From Lysobacter sp036697405 (lineage in GTDB: Bacteria > Pseudomonadota > Gammaproteobacteria > Xanthomonadales > Xanthomonadaceae), in NCBI RefSeq assembly GCF_036697405.1, contig NZ_JBAHWA010000012.1:31823-95822 (forward strand): a DNA stretch of 64,000 bases. Direction: 5' to 3'. A program made the position numbers and the translations under genes. Positions 9,172 to 17,559 of the stretch are shown piece after piece. Every line of letters begins with the position of its first letter. The first letter of the stretch is position 1. The notes beneath the pieces are model-generated. The model was not told where the DNA came from. It made no database searches and worked only from the letters and a program-made list of their open reading frames with translations.

Positions 9172-9361
9172 GCGACATGCTCCGTGTCGTCAGCTGCATC
9201 CCTGCTAGCGGCTAACGATACACACGGGCGCGGCAGGACACGGCGCCGGCCGTCGGGCGGGCCGGCGCGTCCGGCGATGGCGACGACAGCTGCCGTGCGC
9301 GGCCGGCCCGAGCCATGCGAGACGGCGCGGCGCCTGGCGCATCCGGATCGCCCAAACGGCA

Positions 9362-9386
9362 AGAAGCCCGGACCAGCCGGGCTTCT
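9362..9386 (-). terminator. Terminator downstream of pilU
   Basis: A perfect 10-bp stem (AGAAGCCCGG / CCGGGCTTCT) with a 5-nt loop lies 27 bases past the pilU stop. On the minus strand it is followed by a short T-rich stretch (TTCTTGCCGTTT). It fits an intrinsic terminator, though the T tract is weak. Confidence 0.65.
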
Positions 9387-9413
9387 CGTGCCTGCGACGA
9401 ACTTGCGAGGCGC

Positions 9414-10544
9414 TCAGCGCACTTCCGCGACCTCGACGCCGTCCAGGCCCTGGGCCAGGGTGCGGGCGTCGCCGCCCTGGGCGAGCTTGATGCGCAGGCG
9501 CACTTCGTTTTGCGAGTCGGCGTAACGCAGGGCGTCCTCGTAGCTGATCTCGCCGGCCTGGTAGAGCTCGAACAGGGCCTGGTCGAAGGTCTTCATGCCC
9601 AGCTGCGTGGACTCCTTCATCACTTCCTTGAGCTTGTGGATCTCGCCGTCGCGGATGTAGTCCTGGACCAGCGGCGTGCCCAGCAGGATTTCCATCGCGA
9701 CGCGGCGCGCCTTGCCGTCCGGGGTCGGGATCAGCTGCTGCGCGACCACGCCCTTGAGGTTCAGCGACAGGTCCATCAGCAACTGGCCGCGGCGATCCTC
9801 GGGGAAGAAGTTGATGATGCGGTCCATCGCCTGGTTGGCGTTGTTGGCGTGCAGGGTGCACAGCACCAGGTGGCCGGTTTCGGCGAAGGCGATGGCGTGG
9901 TCCATGCCCTCGCGGGTGCGCACCTCGCCGATCATGATCACGTCCGGCGCCTGGCGCAGGGTGTTCTTCAGCGCGGCGTCCCAGCTGTCGGTGTCGATGC
10001 CGACCTCGCGCTGGGTGATGATGCAGCCCTCGTGCTTGTGCACGAATTCGATCGGGTCCTCGATGGTGATGATGTGACCGCTGGAATTCATGTTGCGGTA
10101 GCCGATCATCGCCGCCAGCGAGGTCGACTTACCGGTGCCGGTCGCGCCGACGAAGATGATGATGCCGCGCTTGGTCATCGCCAGCGTCTTGATGATCGGC
10201 GGCAGATTGAGCTCTTCGACGGTCGGGATCTTGGTCTCGATGCGGCGCAGGACCATGCCGACCTGGTTGCGCTGATAGAAGCAGCTCACGCGGAAGCGGC
10301 CGACGCCGGTCACGCCGATGGCGAAGTTGCACTCGTGGGTCTTCTCGAACTCCTCGCGCTGCTGAGGGTTCATGACGTTGAGCACGAGGTCGCGGCTCTG
10401 CTGCGGCGTCAGCGGGTTCTGGGTGATCGGCGAGATCTTGCCGTGGACCTTCATCGACGGCGGCATGCCGGCGGTGATGAACAGGTCAGACGCCTTCTGG
10501 TGCGCCATCAGCTTGAGGAACGAGGTGAAGTCGATGGTGCTCAT
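9414..10544 (-). CDS. pilU: Type IV pilus retraction ATPase PilU
   Basis: Cytosolic hexameric ATPase of the GspE/PilT family that assists PilT in pilus retraction and twitching motility, 376 residues. The N-terminal PAS-like domain runs to about residue 100. The Walker A motif is VGATGTGKST, followed by the Asp box (IITIEDPIEFVH), Walker B (VIMIGEVRTREGM) and His box (GHLVLCTLHANNA). PilU is told from PilT by its C-terminal extension after the AIRxGE-like region and by its place after pilT. It lies 133 bp downstream of pilT on the same strand, with an inverted repeat between them. The neighbour order pilT-pilU/yggS/proC matches Pseudomonas aeruginosa. Confidence 0.95.
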   Translation of the reverse strand: MSTIDFTSFLKLMAHQKASDLFITAGMPPSMKVHGKISPITQNPLTPQQSRDLVLNVMNPQQREEFEKTHECNFAIGVTGVGRFRVSCFYQRNQVGMVLRRIETKIPTVEELNLPPIIKTLAMTKRGIIIFVGATGTGKSTSLAAMIGYRNMNSSGHIITIEDPIEFVHKHEGCIITQREVGIDTDSWDAALKNTLRQAPDVIMIGEVRTREGMDHAIAFAETGHLVLCTLHANNANQAMDRIINFFPEDRRGQLLMDLSLNLKGVVAQQLIPTPDGKARRVAMEILLGTPLVQDYIRDGEIHKLKEVMKESTQLGMKTFDQALFELYQAGEISYEDALRYADSQNEVRLRIKLAQGGDARTLAQGLDGVEVAEVR

Positions 10545-10577
10545 GGGATGCTCCTACGGAGCCGGGATCGGGGGTGG

Positions 10578-10666
10578 GAGATTCGGGATTCGCGAACCCC
10601 GGCCCCGCGCCGCAACTCCGGCCTGAACTGAATACTGCTTTTAACCAATCCCGAATCCCGAATCTC
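10578..10666. repeat. 15-bp inverted repeat between pilT and pilU
   Basis: GAGATTCGGGATTCG at 10578-10592 and its exact reverse complement at 10652-10666, separated by 59 bases, lie in the 133-bp gap between pilT and pilU. The arms are built from repeated GATTCGG units. This may be a dispersed intergenic repeat or a processing/attenuation hairpin between the two ATPase genes. Confidence 0.7.
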
Positions 10667-10677
10667 GAATCCCGGTC

Positions 10678-11715
10678 TCAATCGAACAGGCGCTTGTCCT
10701 TGGCGTACTCGCGGGCCTGCGGGCGCAGGATCATGCCGCGCTTCACCAGGTCCTGCAGGTGCTGGTCGAGGGTCATCATGCCGTGGTTCTGGCCGGTCTG
10801 GATCGCCGAGTACATCTGCGCGACCTTGTCCTCGCGGATCAGGTTACGCACCGCCGGGATGCCGACCATGATCTCCCAGGCCGCGGTACGACCGCCGCCG
10901 ACCTTCTTCAGCAGCGCCTGCGAGATCACCGCGCGCAGCGACTCGGACAGCATCGAGCGCACCATCGGCTTTTCGCCGGCCGGGAACACGTCGATGATGC
11001 GGTCGACCGTCTTGGCCGCGGAGGAGGTGTGCAGGGTGCCGAACACCAAGTGGCCGGTCTCGGCCGCGGTCAGCGCCAGGCGAATGGTTTCCAGATCTCG
11101 CAACTCGCCGACCAGGATGTAGTCGGGGTCTTCGCGCAGCGCCGAACGCAGGGCCTCGTTGAAGCCGTGGGTGTCGCGGTGGACTTCGCGCTGGTTGATC
11201 AGGCACTTCTGCGAGGTGTGCACGAATTCGATCGGGTCTTCGACCGACAGGATGTGCGCGTACTCGTTCTTGTTGATGTGGTCGATCATCGCCGCCAGCG
11301 TGGTCGACTTGCCCGAACCGGTCGGCCCGGTGACCAGGATCAGGCCCTGCGGCTGTTCGATCAGTTCCTTGAAGATGCGCGGGCAGCCCAGGTCTTCGAG
11401 CGACAGCACTTCCGAGGGAATGGTACGGAACACCGCGCCGGCGCCGCGGTTCTGGTTGAACGCGTTGACGCGGAAGCGGGCCAGGCCGGGGATCTCGAAC
11501 GAGAAGTCGACCTCGAGGAATTCTTCGTAATCGCGGCGCTGCTTGTCCGACATGATGTCGTACACCAGCGAGTGGACCTGCTTGTGGTCCAGCGCCGGAA
11601 TATTGATGCGCCGCACGTCGCCGTCGACGCGGATCATCGGCGGCAGGCCGGCCGACAGATGCAAGTCGGATGCCTTGTTCTTGACCGAAAACGCCAACAG
11701 TTCGGCGATATCCAT
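10678..11715 (-). CDS. pilT: Type IV pilus retraction ATPase PilT
   Basis: Main retraction motor of type IV pili, 345 residues, the canonical length. Features are the N-terminal SVKNKASDLHLSAGLPP segment, Walker A GPTGSGKSTTLAAM, Asp box LSVEDPIEFVH, Walker B YILVGELRDLETI, His box GHLVFGTLHTSSA and a C-terminal AIRNLI-like motif (AVRNLIREDKVAQMYS) needed for retraction in known PilT. The start at 11715 follows a good ribosome site (GGGGGAG about 7 bases upstream); a longer in-frame extension lacks family homology. It is divergent from yggS, so the 195-bp gap (11716-11910) holds two promoters. Confidence 0.97.
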   Translation of the reverse strand: MDIAELLAFSVKNKASDLHLSAGLPPMIRVDGDVRRINIPALDHKQVHSLVYDIMSDKQRRDYEEFLEVDFSFEIPGLARFRVNAFNQNRGAGAVFRTIPSEVLSLEDLGCPRIFKELIEQPQGLILVTGPTGSGKSTTLAAMIDHINKNEYAHILSVEDPIEFVHTSQKCLINQREVHRDTHGFNEALRSALREDPDYILVGELRDLETIRLALTAAETGHLVFGTLHTSSAAKTVDRIIDVFPAGEKPMVRSMLSESLRAVISQALLKKVGGGRTAAWEIMVGIPAVRNLIREDKVAQMYSAIQTGQNHGMMTLDQHLQDLVKRGMILRPQAREYAKDKRLFD

Positions 11716-11910
11716 GCGTGCTCCCCCGCACTGCAACAGAACTTCAGATGGAAACTTCAAACCACACGTGGCGAAGCTACAGCGAAAACGCCCAAACGCA
11801 AACGAGCGACAATGGTGGCCAGCCGCAAGTGGCGGGAAGCGTCCCCTGCGAGGCAGTATAGCCCCGTACCCGCATTGCCGAACCAGCCCTCTTTCACAGG
11901 ATTTCCCATC

Positions 11911-12597
11911 GTGCGCGCGCACGCCCTGCTCGGCATCTTGCACCAGTTGGATAACGCCGCGCGCCTTGCGCAGCGGCCAGTACCGCAGTTGCTCGCGGTC
12001 AGCAAGACCCAGGATGCGACCGCCGTCGCGGAACTGGCGGCGGCCGGGCAACGCGCCTTCGGCGAGAACTATGTTCAGGAAGCCGCGGCCAAAACCGCGG
12101 CCCTGGCCGAACTGGGACTGGAGTGGCATTTGATCGGCCACCTGCAATCGAACAAGGCCGAGCAGGCCGCGCAGTTATTCGACTGGGTGCAGACCGTGGA
12201 CCGGCCCAAGCTGGTCGCGGCCCTGGCCCGCCACCGCGATCCGGCGCGCGCGCCGCTGCAGGTGCTGATCCAGGTCAACATCGACGACGAGGCCAGCAAG
12301 CACGGCTGCCGGCCCGAGGACGCGCCGGCGCTGGCCGCGGCGATCGCCGCCGAACCGCGCCTGCGCCTGCGCGGGCTGATGGTGATCCCGGCCCCGCACC
12401 CGCAGCCCGAGCTGCGCCGGCCCGCCTTCCGCCGCAGCCAGGCCCTGTTCGCGTCGCTGCGCGCGGACCACCCCGGCATCGACACCCTGTCGATGGGCAT
12501 GAGCGACGACTACGCCATCGCGATCGAGGAAGGCGCCACCATGGTCCGCATCGGCACCGCCCTGTTCGGCGCGCGTCCGCCGAAGGCCTCCGCATGA
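11911..12597 (+). CDS. yggS: YggS/PLPBP pyridoxal-phosphate homeostasis protein
   Basis: Fold-type III PLP-binding protein (PLPHP family) that buffers pyridoxal phosphate and affects amino-acid metabolism; it has no known catalytic turnover. 228 residues from a GTG start. PLP-binding Lys32 is in LLAVSKTQ, followed by FGENYVQEA, WHLIGHLQSNK, the STVD-like VQTVDRP and the C-terminal phosphate-binding SMGMSDDYAIAIEEGATMVRIG. The GTG at 11911 was chosen because the family begins close to this point and a CAGGA ribosome site lies about 10 bases upstream; no ATG fits. It is first gene of a run with the unknown gene, proC and the DUF4426 gene. Confidence 0.94.
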   Translation: MRAHALLGILHQLDNAARLAQRPVPQLLAVSKTQDATAVAELAAAGQRAFGENYVQEAAAKTAALAELGLEWHLIGHLQSNKAEQAAQLFDWVQTVDRPKLVAALARHRDPARAPLQVLIQVNIDDEASKHGCRPEDAPALAAAIAAEPRLRLRGLMVIPAPHPQPELRRPAFRRSQALFASLRADHPGIDTLSMGMSDDYAIAIEEGATMVRIGTALFGARPPKASA

Positions 12598-13181
12598 GCG
12601 CCGCGCCGCACCCGCAAGACCGCATCGTCTTTCCCGGCAACCCTTGGCCGGAAGGCCACGCCATCGCCGAGTTCGAGTGGAGCGCGCGGGTCGAAGGCGA
12701 GGACCTGTGGTTCGACCTGCACCTGGTCAGCGCCGCCTACTACGCCGAGCGCGAGATCGAGGAAGACGAAGAGGACGCGGCCCCGGCCTGGACCGCGCCC
12801 GGCGTATGGGGCAACTACCACCGCTGCACCCTGTCCTCGACCTATTGGGGCGGCGGTCACGGCGGCGGCCTCCGGGTCGGTCCGCTGGCGCAGTTTTCGC
12901 TGGCGGCGCTGGACGGCGCCGAGTTCGCGGTCGAAGCTTTCGACGGCGACGGCGAACTGCCCGATTCCGACGAGGAGCCGGCCTTCGGGCTCTATCTGCT
13001 CGGCCACGACAGCGCCGTCGATCACCGCATCCGCTTCGTCCGCCGTGGCGACAGCGACCGCTACGACCTGCTGTGGTCGGGCCGGATCGCCTTGAGCTAC
13101 GTCGGCGACTACGTGCCGCGCCATCGCTTCGAGGCGCGCCTGCACGATCGGCCCTGTCCGCCGCTGCCGGGCGCACCCTAA
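12594..13181 (+). CDS. Unknown protein between yggS and proC
   Basis: 195 residues, not recognised. Its ATG overlaps the yggS stop by four bases (ATGA), so it is co-translated with yggS. The protein is soluble-looking and acidic, with a run REIEEDEEDAAP near residue 45 and a Gly-rich YWGGGHGGGLRVGP stretch near 83-96. Aromatic and acidic residues are common and there is no signal peptide or membrane helix. In Pseudomonas the place between yggS and pilT/proC is normally taken by yggT, a membrane protein, which this clearly is not. Function unknown. Confidence 0.85.
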   Translation: MSAAPHPQDRIVFPGNPWPEGHAIAEFEWSARVEGEDLWFDLHLVSAAYYAEREIEEDEEDAAPAWTAPGVWGNYHRCTLSSTYWGGGHGGGLRVGPLAQFSLAALDGAEFAVEAFDGDGELPDSDEEPAFGLYLLGHDSAVDHRIRFVRRGDSDRYDLLWSGRIALSYVGDYVPRHRFEARLHDRPCPPLPGAP

Positions 13182-13238
13182 CGCGGGAGCGCGGCCGCCT
13201 GGGTATGCTGGCGCTCCCAGCCGCACGCCGCCGTCGCC

Positions 13239-14084
13239 ATGCCCGCATCCGATACCGCCCTGTCCCCGCTCAGCCCGGTCGCCTTCATCGGCGGCGGCAA
13301 CATGGCGCGCAGCCTGATCGGCGGCCTGGTCGCGCGCGGCGGCGACGCCGACGCGGTCCGGGTAGCCGAACCGGTGGATCTGCTGCGCGAGGCCCTGCAG
13401 CGCGATTTCGGCGTGCGCAGCTACGCCAATGCGGCCGAGGCCGCCACCGGCGCCAGCGTGTGGCTGTTGGCGGTGAAGCCGCAGGTGATGCGCAGCGTGT
13501 GCTCGGCGCTGGCGCCGCTGGCGCAGGCCCAGCACCCGCTGGTGATCTCGATCGCCGCCGGCATCACCGCGCGCCAGCTGGACCTGTGGCTGGGCGGCGG
13601 CCAGGCGGTGGTGCGGGCGATGCCGAACACGCCCGCCCTGCTCGGCGCCGGCATCACCGGCCTGTACGCCAACGCCGCCACCGCGCAGCCGCAGCGCGAA
13701 CGCGCCGCGGCGCTGCTGGAGGCGGTCGGCGCCACCGTGTGGATCGACCAGGAAGCGCAGATGGACGCGGTCACCGCGGTTTCCGGCAGCGGCCCGGCCT
13801 ATGTGTTCCTGCTGGCCGAGGCCATGCAGGCCGCGGGCGAGGCCCAGGGCCTGGCGCCCGCGGCCGCGCGCGCCCTGGTCAACCAGACCCTGCTGGGCGC
13901 GGCGACCATGCTGAGCCGCTCCGACGAGTCCGCCGAGGTGTTGCGCGCGCGGGTGACCTCGCCCGGCGGCACCACCCAGGCCGCGATCGAAACCTTCGAG
14001 ACCGGCGGCTTGCGTCCGCTGGTGGCGGCCGCGATCGCCGCCGCCACCGAACGCGGCCGCGAGCTCTCGGCCGCCAACGACTGA
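13239..14084 (+). CDS. proC: Pyrroline-5-carboxylate reductase
   Basis: Last step of proline synthesis: reduces 1-pyrroline-5-carboxylate to L-proline with NAD(P)H, in the cytosol. 281 residues. The Rossmann motif VAFIGGGNMARSLIGGL, the LAVKPQVM segment, RAMPNTPALLGAGITGLYAN, and the C-terminal ProC signature with VSGSGPAYVFLLAEAM and VTSPGGTTQAAIETFE are all intact. It sits in the conserved yggS-proC neighbourhood, 57 bp after the unknown gene, so the four genes from yggS to the DUF4426 lipoprotein probably form one transcript. Confidence 0.97.
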   Translation: MPASDTALSPLSPVAFIGGGNMARSLIGGLVARGGDADAVRVAEPVDLLREALQRDFGVRSYANAAEAATGASVWLLAVKPQVMRSVCSALAPLAQAQHPLVISIAAGITARQLDLWLGGGQAVVRAMPNTPALLGAGITGLYANAATAQPQRERAAALLEAVGATVWIDQEAQMDAVTAVSGSGPAYVFLLAEAMQAAGEAQGLAPAAARALVNQTLLGAATMLSRSDESAEVLRARVTSPGGTTQAAIETFETGGLRPLVAAAIAAATERGRELSAAND

Positions 14085-14107
14085 CCCTTCCGACCGGAAC
14101 CGCCGCC

Positions 14108-14602
14108 ATGCGCATCGTCCCCGCCCTGTGCCTGCTCAGCCTCGCCCTGCTCGGCGGCTGCGGCCGCGAGGCCGCGCCGCCCAGCGGCTCCGGCAGCGCC
14201 GGCGCGGCGCCGCAGGAGGCCATCGTGCGCAGCGGCGACGTCAGCGTGCGCGCCAGCGCGCTGCAGACCTCGGCGCTGTCGCCGGCGGTCGCGCAGCAGT
14301 ACGGAATCGCGCGCGACGATGCCAGCGTGCTGTTGCTGGTGGCGGTGCGGCGCGGCCCGGACGGCCAGGACAGCGCCATCCCTGCGCGCGTGAGCGCGGT
14401 CGCCACCGATCTGCGCGGTCAACGCCGCGTGTTGGAACTGCGCGAACTGCGCACCGGCGAGCCCGGCGGCGCGCAGTTGCTGGATTACATCGGCACGCTC
14501 GATATCGCCCTGCCCGAGACCCTGCGTTTCGAGTTGAGCGTGGCGCCGGAAGGTGGCACGCCGACCACCCTGCAGTTCAGCCGCGAGTTCTATCCGCGCT
14601 GA
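14108..14602 (+). CDS. DUF4426 lipoprotein
   Basis: 164 residues with a lipoprotein signal ending in the lipobox LALLGGC (Cys near residue 19), so the mature protein is membrane-anchored in the periplasm. The remainder fits the DUF4426 family, which has no assigned function; members sit beside metX/proC genes in pseudomonads, matching this position 23 bp after proC. A Ser/Gly/Ala-rich linker follows the lipid-anchor cysteine. It is convergent with the lipase foldase gene (10-bp gap). Confidence 0.8.
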   Translation: MRIVPALCLLSLALLGGCGREAAPPSGSGSAGAAPQEAIVRSGDVSVRASALQTSALSPAVAQQYGIARDDASVLLLVAVRRGPDGQDSAIPARVSAVATDLRGQRRVLELRELRTGEPGGAQLLDYIGTLDIALPETLRFELSVAPEGGTPTTLQFSREFYPR

Positions 14603-14612
14603 GGCGCGCGTC

Positions 14613-15572
14613 CTAGTCCCGCGTCAGCGCTTCGATGCGCAGGCGTTCGCTGGCGTCGAACGGCGCCAGCAGGGCGGCCAGGCGCGCCTGCCGTTGCGCC
14701 TCGTCCAATCCGCGATCGGCGAGCACGCGCGCGCGCTGCTGGCGATACGCGGCGACCCGTCGGTTCCAGTGCGCGCGGCGCTGGTCGAGCGCGGCCAGGC
14801 GTTGCGCCGCCTCCGTTCCGAACGCCGCTTCGCGTGCGGCGTAGCGGCGTTCCGGCGCGACGCCCTGGGCGTCGAACTGCGCGTTCTGGCGCATCGCCAG
14901 GACCACGGCCTCGCTGTCCGTGCGGCTCGGATCCAGGTCCAGGCCATACGCGACATCCAGCGCGCGCAGGCGCGCGGCGCGCTGCACAGGCGTGAGGCCA
15001 GGCTCGCGCAGCAGCGCCTGGCGCGCGATCGCGTGTTCGAGGCGGCGCTCGTCCTCGCCGTACCAGGCCTGCGCGACCGCGGCGCCGAGGCGGCGCTGGC
15101 GCAGTTCGCGGCGGCGTTGCAGATCGGTGCGCAGATCGCCGCCCACGCCCAGAACCGCGCTTTCGCGCTCCAGCGCGACATAGGCGTCGAACCAGGCCAG
15201 CACCTGGGACACCGTGGGCGCGCTCACACGCGGCTGCAGATGGCGGCGCAGGTCGTCGCGGATCGCCGCGGGCGGGCGCTCGCCCAGGCGGGTCAGGAAA
15301 TAATCGAACAGGCGCCGCATGGCGCGGTCCGGCACCGCCTTGCCCGCCGCGTTCAGGGTGACCGCGCCGTCGGCGGCGGTGCCGCGCAGGGAATCGCCCG
15401 CGGCCGCCGCGGCGGCGCGCCTGCGCGCCGGTTGCGCATCGACGGCCGCCTTCGCGGCCGCCGTCGGCACGGAGGCGCCGGCCGGCGGCGGCGCCTCGCG
15501 ACGCCAGTTCGACAGTGCCAGCACCAGCGCTATGCAAGCCGCCAGCATCAAGGCGAGGGTGAAACGCAGCAT
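14613..15572 (-). CDS. lifO: Lipase-specific foldase (steric chaperone)
   Basis: Membrane-anchored periplasmic chaperone needed to fold class I secreted lipases. 319 residues: one N-terminal transmembrane anchor (about 4-20), an Ala/Pro-rich spacer to about residue 65, then the helical chaperone domain. The family signature RxxFDY(F)L is present as RRLFDYFLTRLGE (86-98), the segment essential for lipase activation in known foldases. It lies 2 bp downstream of the lipase gene on the same strand, so the cognate partner is evident. Arg and Gln content is high, as usual in this family. Confidence 0.92.
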   Translation of the reverse strand: MLRFTLALMLAACIALVLALSNWRREAPPPAGASVPTAAAKAAVDAQPARRRAAAAAAGDSLRGTAADGAVTLNAAGKAVPDRAMRRLFDYFLTRLGERPPAAIRDDLRRHLQPRVSAPTVSQVLAWFDAYVALERESAVLGVGGDLRTDLQRRRELRQRRLGAAVAQAWYGEDERRLEHAIARQALLREPGLTPVQRAARLRALDVAYGLDLDPSRTDSEAVVLAMRQNAQFDAQGVAPERRYAAREAAFGTEAAQRLAALDQRRAHWNRRVAAYRQQRARVLADRGLDEAQRQARLAALLAPFDASERLRIEALTRD

Positions 15573-15574
15573 GC

Positions 15575-16534
15575 CTACAACCCGGCGTTCTTCAGTCGAT
15601 TGAGATGGGCACGATAGACGCTGGGCGGGTTGGATGCGAACAGGCCGCGCAGGCCGGCGACCTGGTTGACCTCGTCGAGGTGGTTCCAGGCGTAGTCGTC
15701 GCGGATCACGCTGCCCAGGTGCGAGGAGCAGCGCCCGACCAGGCCGTCGTTGGCCTCGAAACCGAAGAACAGCGCGCCCGCGCCCATCAGCAGATCGCTG
15801 GGGTCGAACACGTTGCTCAGCGGCGAGGTGCCGCCCATCGAGTAGTAGCGCACGCCGCGCACGCTGGCCGCGCCCTGGCCGCAGGCGCTGGCCGGCAGGC
15901 CCTCGGGATAGCGCGCGTTGAACGCGGCCGCGCCGGCGCTGTTCAGCGACTCCAGTGCCGCCAGCGCGTCCTGCGGATCGTCGTCGCCGGACAGGAATTC
16001 CAGGAACGAACCCAGCGCGTCGGCGAGGCCGGCGACCAGGCCGCGCCCCGGCGAACCGGGCGGGAACGCGGTGCCGATGCCGTCGGCGACCTTGCTGCCG
16101 GTGTGCGGGCTGCCCATCGAGGTGATCGAGGCGACCAGGTCCGGGCGCACCGAGGCGACGTAGCGCGCGGTCGGCCCGCCATGGCTGTGGCCGATCAGGT
16201 TGAAGCGGCCGTGGCCGTAGGTCGCCTGCAGGGTTTCCAGGTAGTCGATCAGCTGTTCGCCGCGCAGTTCGCTGGAATTGGCCGAGGACACGTTGGCCAC
16301 ATAGACCGTGGCGCCGCCCGCGCGCAGTTGGCCGGGGATGTCGTACCAGTAGTCGTAGACGCCGCCGAGTTCGTCGAAGCCGAACAGGCCGTGCACCAGC
16401 ACGACCGGATGCCGGGTCTTGGTGTAATCGTCGGCGCTGGCCGGCAGGGCCGCGGCCAGCAACAGCAGGACCGCGAGCAGCCGGCCCCAGACTCCGATGC
16501 GCAGCGCGCCCGGACGCAGATTCGATCGCGACAT
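15575..16534 (-). CDS. lip: Secreted triacylglycerol lipase, subfamily I.1/I.2 type
   Basis: Secreted serine hydrolase of triglycerides, 319 residues. A Sec signal peptide is visible (basic start, hydrophobic 18-30, cut after ALPASA). The mature part begins with a lipase core KTRHPVVLVHGLFGF (oxyanion hole) and the nucleophile elbow IGHSHGGP (Ser117). An Asp in the SNVFDPSD/EANDGLVG region and a His in AWNHLDEVNQ complete the triad; the latter also resembles the Ca2+ site of Burkholderia/Pseudomonas lipases. Two cysteines could form the family disulfide. The start ATG at 16534 follows a GGGAG ribosome site. It is paired with its foldase and presumably exported by type II secretion (family knowledge). 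Confidence 0.94.
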   Translation of the reverse strand: MSRSNLRPGALRIGVWGRLLAVLLLLAAALPASADDYTKTRHPVVLVHGLFGFDELGGVYDYWYDIPGQLRAGGATVYVANVSSANSSELRGEQLIDYLETLQATYGHGRFNLIGHSHGGPTARYVASVRPDLVASITSMGSPHTGSKVADGIGTAFPPGSPGRGLVAGLADALGSFLEFLSGDDDPQDALAALESLNSAGAAAFNARYPEGLPASACGQGAASVRGVRYYSMGGTSPLSNVFDPSDLLMGAGALFFGFEANDGLVGRCSSHLGSVIRDDYAWNHLDEVNQVAGLRGLFASNPPSVYRAHLNRLKNAGL

Positions 16535-16695
16535 GTTCCCTCCCAGAAACCGTGCCGTACCGTTGGCGAGGCCGGCGGCGCCGGCTCGGCCGACTGTACG
16601 AATGCGTATGGCGCCTGCACGCCGCAGCGCACCATACGGGAGCGAACTGTGATACCTATCGCGCCGGGCCGGGCCCGCCAAGCGCCTGACCCGGC

Positions 16696-17490
16696 TTAAT
16701 TGTTGCGCTGCACCCAGGCGCGGATATGCGCAGCGATCTCGGCCACGCCGTCGCTGAGCGCGGCCGGGCCGGGCTGCAGGATCAGCGGCGATTTGATCTC
16801 GTGCAGCTCGCCGTCGCGCACCGCCGGGATCGCGTCCCAGCCCGGCCGCGCGGCGACCCGCTCGGGGCGGAATTTCTTGCCGCACCAGGAGCCGAACACG
16901 ATGTCCGGCGCCAGCGGAATGACCTCGGCCGGGTCGGCCAGGATGCGATGCTTGGCCAGCGACTGCGCGGCATGCTGCGGGAACACGTCGTCGCCGCCGG
17001 CGATCCGCACCAGTTCGGCGACCCAGCGGATGCCGGTGATCAGCGGCTCGTCCCATTCCTCGAAATAAACCTTGGGCCGGCGCGGAAAGGCCCGGGTCTG
17101 GCGTTCGATCTCGTCCAGGCCGCGGCGCAATCCGTCGGCGTAGGCCACGGCCTGGTCGGCGACGCCGACCAGGCCCCCCAGGCGCAGGATGTAATCGAGG
17201 ATGCCCTCGACGCTGCGGTGGTTGCTGATCCAGACCTCGACGCCCTGCTTGATCAGCGCGGCGGCGATCTCGGACTGGATGTCGGAGAAACCGATCACGA
17301 AGTCCGGTTCCAGCTTGAGGATCTCGTCGATCTTGGCGCTGGTGAAGGCGCTGACCTTGGGCTTTTCCTTGCGCGCGATCGCCGGGCGCACGGTGAAACC
17401 GCTGATGCCGACGATGCGATGCTGCTGACCGAGCGCGTACAGCGTCTCGGTGGGTTCTTCGGTGAGGCAGACGATGCGTTGGGGGCCCAT
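16696..17490 (-). CDS. BtuF-like cobalamin/metal-chelate binding protein without signal peptide
   Basis: 264 residues of the periplasmic-binding-protein (BtuF/FepB, helical backbone) family: RIVCLTEEPTETLYALG, RIVGISGFTV, ILKLEPDFVIGFSD and PDIVFGSWCGKKF are typical of cobalamin-binding members. There is no N-terminal signal peptide; the protein starts directly at the first strand, so it is predicted cytosolic. No ABC permease or ATPase lies nearby. Signal-less members of this family are widespread in bacteria and have no agreed role. The gene is monocistronic and divergent from the next GNAT gene. Confidence 0.85.
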   Translation of the reverse strand: MGPQRIVCLTEEPTETLYALGQQHRIVGISGFTVRPAIARKEKPKVSAFTSAKIDEILKLEPDFVIGFSDIQSEIAAALIKQGVEVWISNHRSVEGILDYILRLGGLVGVADQAVAYADGLRRGLDEIERQTRAFPRRPKVYFEEWDEPLITGIRWVAELVRIAGGDDVFPQHAAQSLAKHRILADPAEVIPLAPDIVFGSWCGKKFRPERVAARPGWDAIPAVRDGELHEIKSPLILQPGPAALSDGVAEIAAHIRAWVQRNN

Positions 17491-17559
17491 GCGCCGATTG
17501 TCGCACTACCGGTGCGCAGGCGGTGGCCGGCCGCCCCGCGCGATGCGATCTTCGCGGCC

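Noticed and set aside
4541..9199. The yqgE frame staying open far upstream, as if yqgE were fused to a patatin-like gene
   Set aside because: The extra sequence is a frame shadow of tag and of the patatin gene; homology to YqgE begins at about 4540.
6154..9525. Very long plus-strand open frame (1123 codons) opposite the patatin gene
   Set aside because: The patatin frame shows catalytic motifs and membrane helices; the plus-strand frame is a low-complexity Arg/Gln/Ala shadow typical of high-GC DNA.
16726..17559. Upstream part of the frame ending in the GNAT gene, considered a larger fusion protein
   Set aside because: It overlaps the BtuF-like gene on the other strand and lacks domain features; GNAT homology starts near 17560.
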